DNA of 5,717 bases from Candidatus Gastranaerophilales bacterium (GTDB lineage Bacteria; Cyanobacteriota; Vampirovibrionia; Gastranaerophilales; Gastranaerophilaceae), in NCBI GenBank assembly GCA_944323095.1, contig CALURE010000105.1, positions 1 to 5,717 of the forward strand. Reading direction: 5' to 3'. Within the stretch, counting starts at the first letter, position 1. Every line of letters starts with the position of its first letter. The notes below the pieces were generated by a model that was not told where the DNA came from, did not search any database, and saw only the letters and a program-made list of their open reading frames with translations. Shown one piece after another: positions 4,970-5,717 of the stretch. Position numbers and translations under genes: made by a program.

Positions 4970-5241
4970 TGAACAAAGAAGAATTAGTAAAAGAAGTATC
5001 AAAAAAAGCAAAAGTTTCTCAAAAAGCTACTGCTGACATTATTGCAGCAACTTTAGAAACTATTGAAAAAACTGTTTCAAAAGGTAAAAAAGTAACATTA
5101 GTTGGTTTCGGTACATTTGAACCGCGCAAAAGAGCTGCAAGAACAGGAAGAAATCCTCAAACCGGTGCTCCTTTGAAAATTGCTGCTAAAACAGTTCCTG
5201 CTTTTTCAGCCGGTAAAAAATTCAAAGAAATGGTTAAATAA
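4969..5241 (+). CDS. hup: HU-type nucleoid DNA-binding protein
   Basis: This 90-residue protein (MNKEELVKEVSKKAKVSQKA...) has the exact length of bacterial HU. Helices 1-2 (about 3-38) form the dimer base. GFGTFEPRKRAARTGRNPQTG (46-66) is the HU/IHF signature, with the DNA-binding beta arm carrying Arg, Asn61-equivalent and Pro63 at its tip. VPAFSAGKKFKEMV is the usual C-terminal helix. HU dimers bend and compact DNA with little sequence preference. The ATG at 4969 was chosen because AAAAGGAGG (4954-4962) lies 6 nt upstream and the product then begins like its relatives; an upstream TTG at 4897 would add 24 non-homologous residues. It is a single-gene unit with its own promoter and terminator. 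HU rather than IHF is favoured by the general sequence, and a homodimer is likely. Confidence 0.95.
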   Translation: MNKEELVKEVSKKAKVSQKATADIIAATLETIEKTVSKGKKVTLVGFGTFEPRKRAARTGRNPQTGAPLKIAAKTVPAFSAGKKFKEMVK

Positions 5242-5264
5242 GTTTTTTTGTAAAATATTAAGTG

Positions 5265-5300
5265 AATACAGAGCCGTATATTGCGGCTCTGTATTTTTTT
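5265..5300 (+). terminator. Intrinsic terminator of the HU gene
   Basis: A perfect 12-bp stem (AATACAGAGCCG, 5265-5276, pairing with CGGCTCTGTATT, 5284-5295) with a 7-nt loop is followed by T's to 5300. It starts 23 bp after the stop codon. This is a textbook Rho-independent terminator. Confidence 0.95.
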
Positions 5301-5315
5301 AGAAAGAATCCAGCT

Positions 5316-5486
5316 TATAATGGCTAACAGATGTCAGGAAGTCTTTTATTCAGAAGTTCAGAGGTTCGGATGTCAGGAGGTCAGGCTGTTTACGGCGGGT
5401 AAAGCCCGCAAATAAGTAGTTACTTTTGTGCGAAGCACCGATAACAGCTTGCCTTCCGGGCTTCTTGACCTCCGTCTGCCATTATA
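5316..5486. repeat. Imperfect inverted-repeat element with TATAAT in both arms (MITE-like)
   Basis: The left arm (plus 5316-5343, starting TATAATGGCTAACAGATGTC) and the reverse complement of the right arm (5486-5459, starting TATAATGGCAGACGGAGGTC) match at 22 of 28 positions without gaps. The first nine bases are identical. Between the arms lie a block of five octamers (5349-5388), a GC-rich hairpin GCGGGT-AAA-GCCCGC (5395-5409) and a small hairpin GTGC-GAA-GCAC (5428-5438) framed by GTTA/TAAC. No protein frame here is convincing. The build suggests a non-autonomous mobile or repetitive intergenic element, possibly transcribed into a structured RNA. No target-site duplication is clear. Confidence 0.5.
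5349..5388. repeat. 8-bp tandem repeat block inside the inverted-repeat element
   Basis: Five contiguous octamers are read on the plus strand: TTCAGAAG, TTCAGAGG, TTCGGATG, TCAGGAGG, TCAGGCTG. A further TCAGGAAG stands at 5334-5341 with a 7-nt step between. In the reverse complement the units resemble CCTCTGAA/CTTCTGAA and hence the CTGACCTT-type units at 5584-5615, but in opposite orientation. Confidence 0.55.
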
Positions 5487-5487
5487 G

Positions 5488-5527
5488 CCTATCTTCTAAT
5501 CCTCCTAACCTCCTATCTTCTAATAAT
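5488..5527. repeat. 8-bp tandem repeat block, sister of the one at 395-434
   Basis: Five contiguous octamers are read: CCTATCTT, CTAATCCT, CCTAACCT, CCTATCTT, CTAATAAT. The block directly follows gccattatag (5478-5487). It ends like the left copy near 434 (CTTCTAAT.AT), so the two are related copies of one repeat. Confidence 0.6.
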
Positions 5528-5545
5528 AATCATCCCTCACCCCAC

Positions 5546-5565
5546 CCCTCTCCCATAGGAGAGGG
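5546..5565. repeat. Perfect 8-bp hairpin repeat (CCCTCTCC-CATA-GGAGAGGG)
   Basis: The stem CCCTCTCC (5546-5553) pairs perfectly with GGAGAGGG (5558-5565) around a CATA loop. It is preceded by a C-rich run, ccctcaccccac. C-rich runs ahead of CCCTCTCC/GGAGAGGG hairpins are familiar as dispersed intergenic repeats in several bacterial groups, so this is probably a REP-like copy. No T-run follows, so it is not a good terminator. Confidence 0.5.
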
Positions 5566-5583
5566 AGTATTCAGCCATTATAG

Positions 5584-5615
5584 CCTGCCCTCTGACCTTC
5601 TGGCCTTCTGATAAG
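5584..5615. repeat. 8-bp tandem repeat block, third right-hand copy
   Basis: Four contiguous octamers are read: CCTGCCCT, CTGACCTT, CTGGCCTT, CTGATAAG. The block is preceded by gccattatag (5574-5583), the same 10-mer and the same phase as the block at 5488. That makes gccattatag plus octamers a repeated module. Confidence 0.55.
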
Positions 5616-5621
5616 CATTCT

Positions 5622-5648
5622 GGTGGGAACGCTCACGTTTATCCCACC
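5622..5648. repeat. Bulged hairpin, possibly at the 3' end of a convergent gene
   Basis: GGTGGG (5622-5627) pairs with CCCACC (5643-5648), and AACG (5628-5631) pairs with CGTT (5636-5639), leaving a CTCA loop and a 3-nt bulge. It lies 14 bp past the stop codon of the probable minus-strand gene end. No T-run follows on either strand, so it may protect an mRNA end or be another repeat copy rather than terminate transcription. Confidence 0.4.
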
Positions 5649-5662
5649 CTCCGTAATATAAC

Positions 5663-5717
5663 TTATTTTGTTAAAAAAGTTATAAATTTATCACCGTATT
5701 TTTTCTGTTTAATGAGT
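5663..5717 (-). CDS. Probable C-terminus of a minus-strand gene entering from the right edge
   Basis: From the right edge a minus-strand frame runs open for 18 codons to TAA at 5665-5663. The last 17 residues read LIKQKKYGDKFITFLTK, a plausible basic/hydrophobic protein end. The bases differ in style from the repeat-rich DNA to the left and have the AT-rich look of the coding regions. A hairpin lies just downstream of the stop. The piece is far too short for a family call, and an open frame of this length can occur by chance. Confidence 0.35.
   Translation of the reverse strand, partial: LIKQKKYGDKFITFLTK

Noticed and set aside
5426..5611. Open plus-strand frame of 61 codons
   Set aside because: It runs through octamer blocks and a hairpin; its Ser/Pro/Leu composition simply reflects the pyrimidine-rich repeats.
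5349..5615. CRISPR array
   Set aside because: The repeats are degenerate 8-bp units without spacers, and no longer identical repeat is present.

Overview
The window looks like a piece of chromosome from an AT-rich, diderm (outer-membrane-bearing), non-sporulating bacterium. The best guess is the Gastranaerophilales/Melainabacteria side of the Cyanobacteria. The reasons are a TonB/TolA-like transducer beside an ExbB/TolQ-type channel, secreted beta-domain proteins, a SpoIID-type wall enzyme without any sporulation context, and a 90-residue HU protein. The lineage is an inference from gene style and not from a marker gene.

Left part (1-3104, minus strand). A gene set reads right to left from a promoter at 3104-3077: a 194-aa secreted protein, a 247-aa secreted protein with a glycine-zipper segment, and a 395-aa TonB/TolA-like protein. 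After a 268-bp gap comes the N-terminus of a MotA/TolQ/ExbB-family proton channel subunit, which runs off the left edge. The two secreted proteins are distant paralogs: about 90 residues align with a single one-residue gap, and both end in a matching IPA...VLT.P strand. Together the four genes suggest a proton-motive-force-driven envelope machine with its own periplasmic or outer-membrane partners. The gap before the channel gene holds an array of degenerate 8-bp repeats that reaches into the stop codon of the TonB-like gene, and a possible 36-aa ORF.

Middle (3070-4771). A divergent intergenic region carries a perfect 12-bp palindrome and phased A/T tracts. It leads into a plus-strand gene for a 210-aa Ala/Gly-rich protein of unknown function, followed by a secreted SpoIID/LytB-type peptidoglycan enzyme with its own extended -10 promoter. 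For two genes in the window (the 194-aa protein and SpoIID) the -10 box ends exactly 7 nt before the start codon. This predicts leaderless mRNAs.

Right part (4772-5717). The HU gene has a strong promoter preceded by an A7T7 tract, a possible short upstream ORF overlapping its start (TAATG), a strong Shine-Dalgarno sequence and a textbook intrinsic terminator. The remaining roughly 360 bp have no convincing gene but are dense in repeats: an imperfect inverted-repeat element whose arms contain TATAAT, three blocks of 8-bp-periodic repeats related to the one near 400, and two hairpins. The last 55 bp probably encode the C-terminus of a convergent minus-strand gene.
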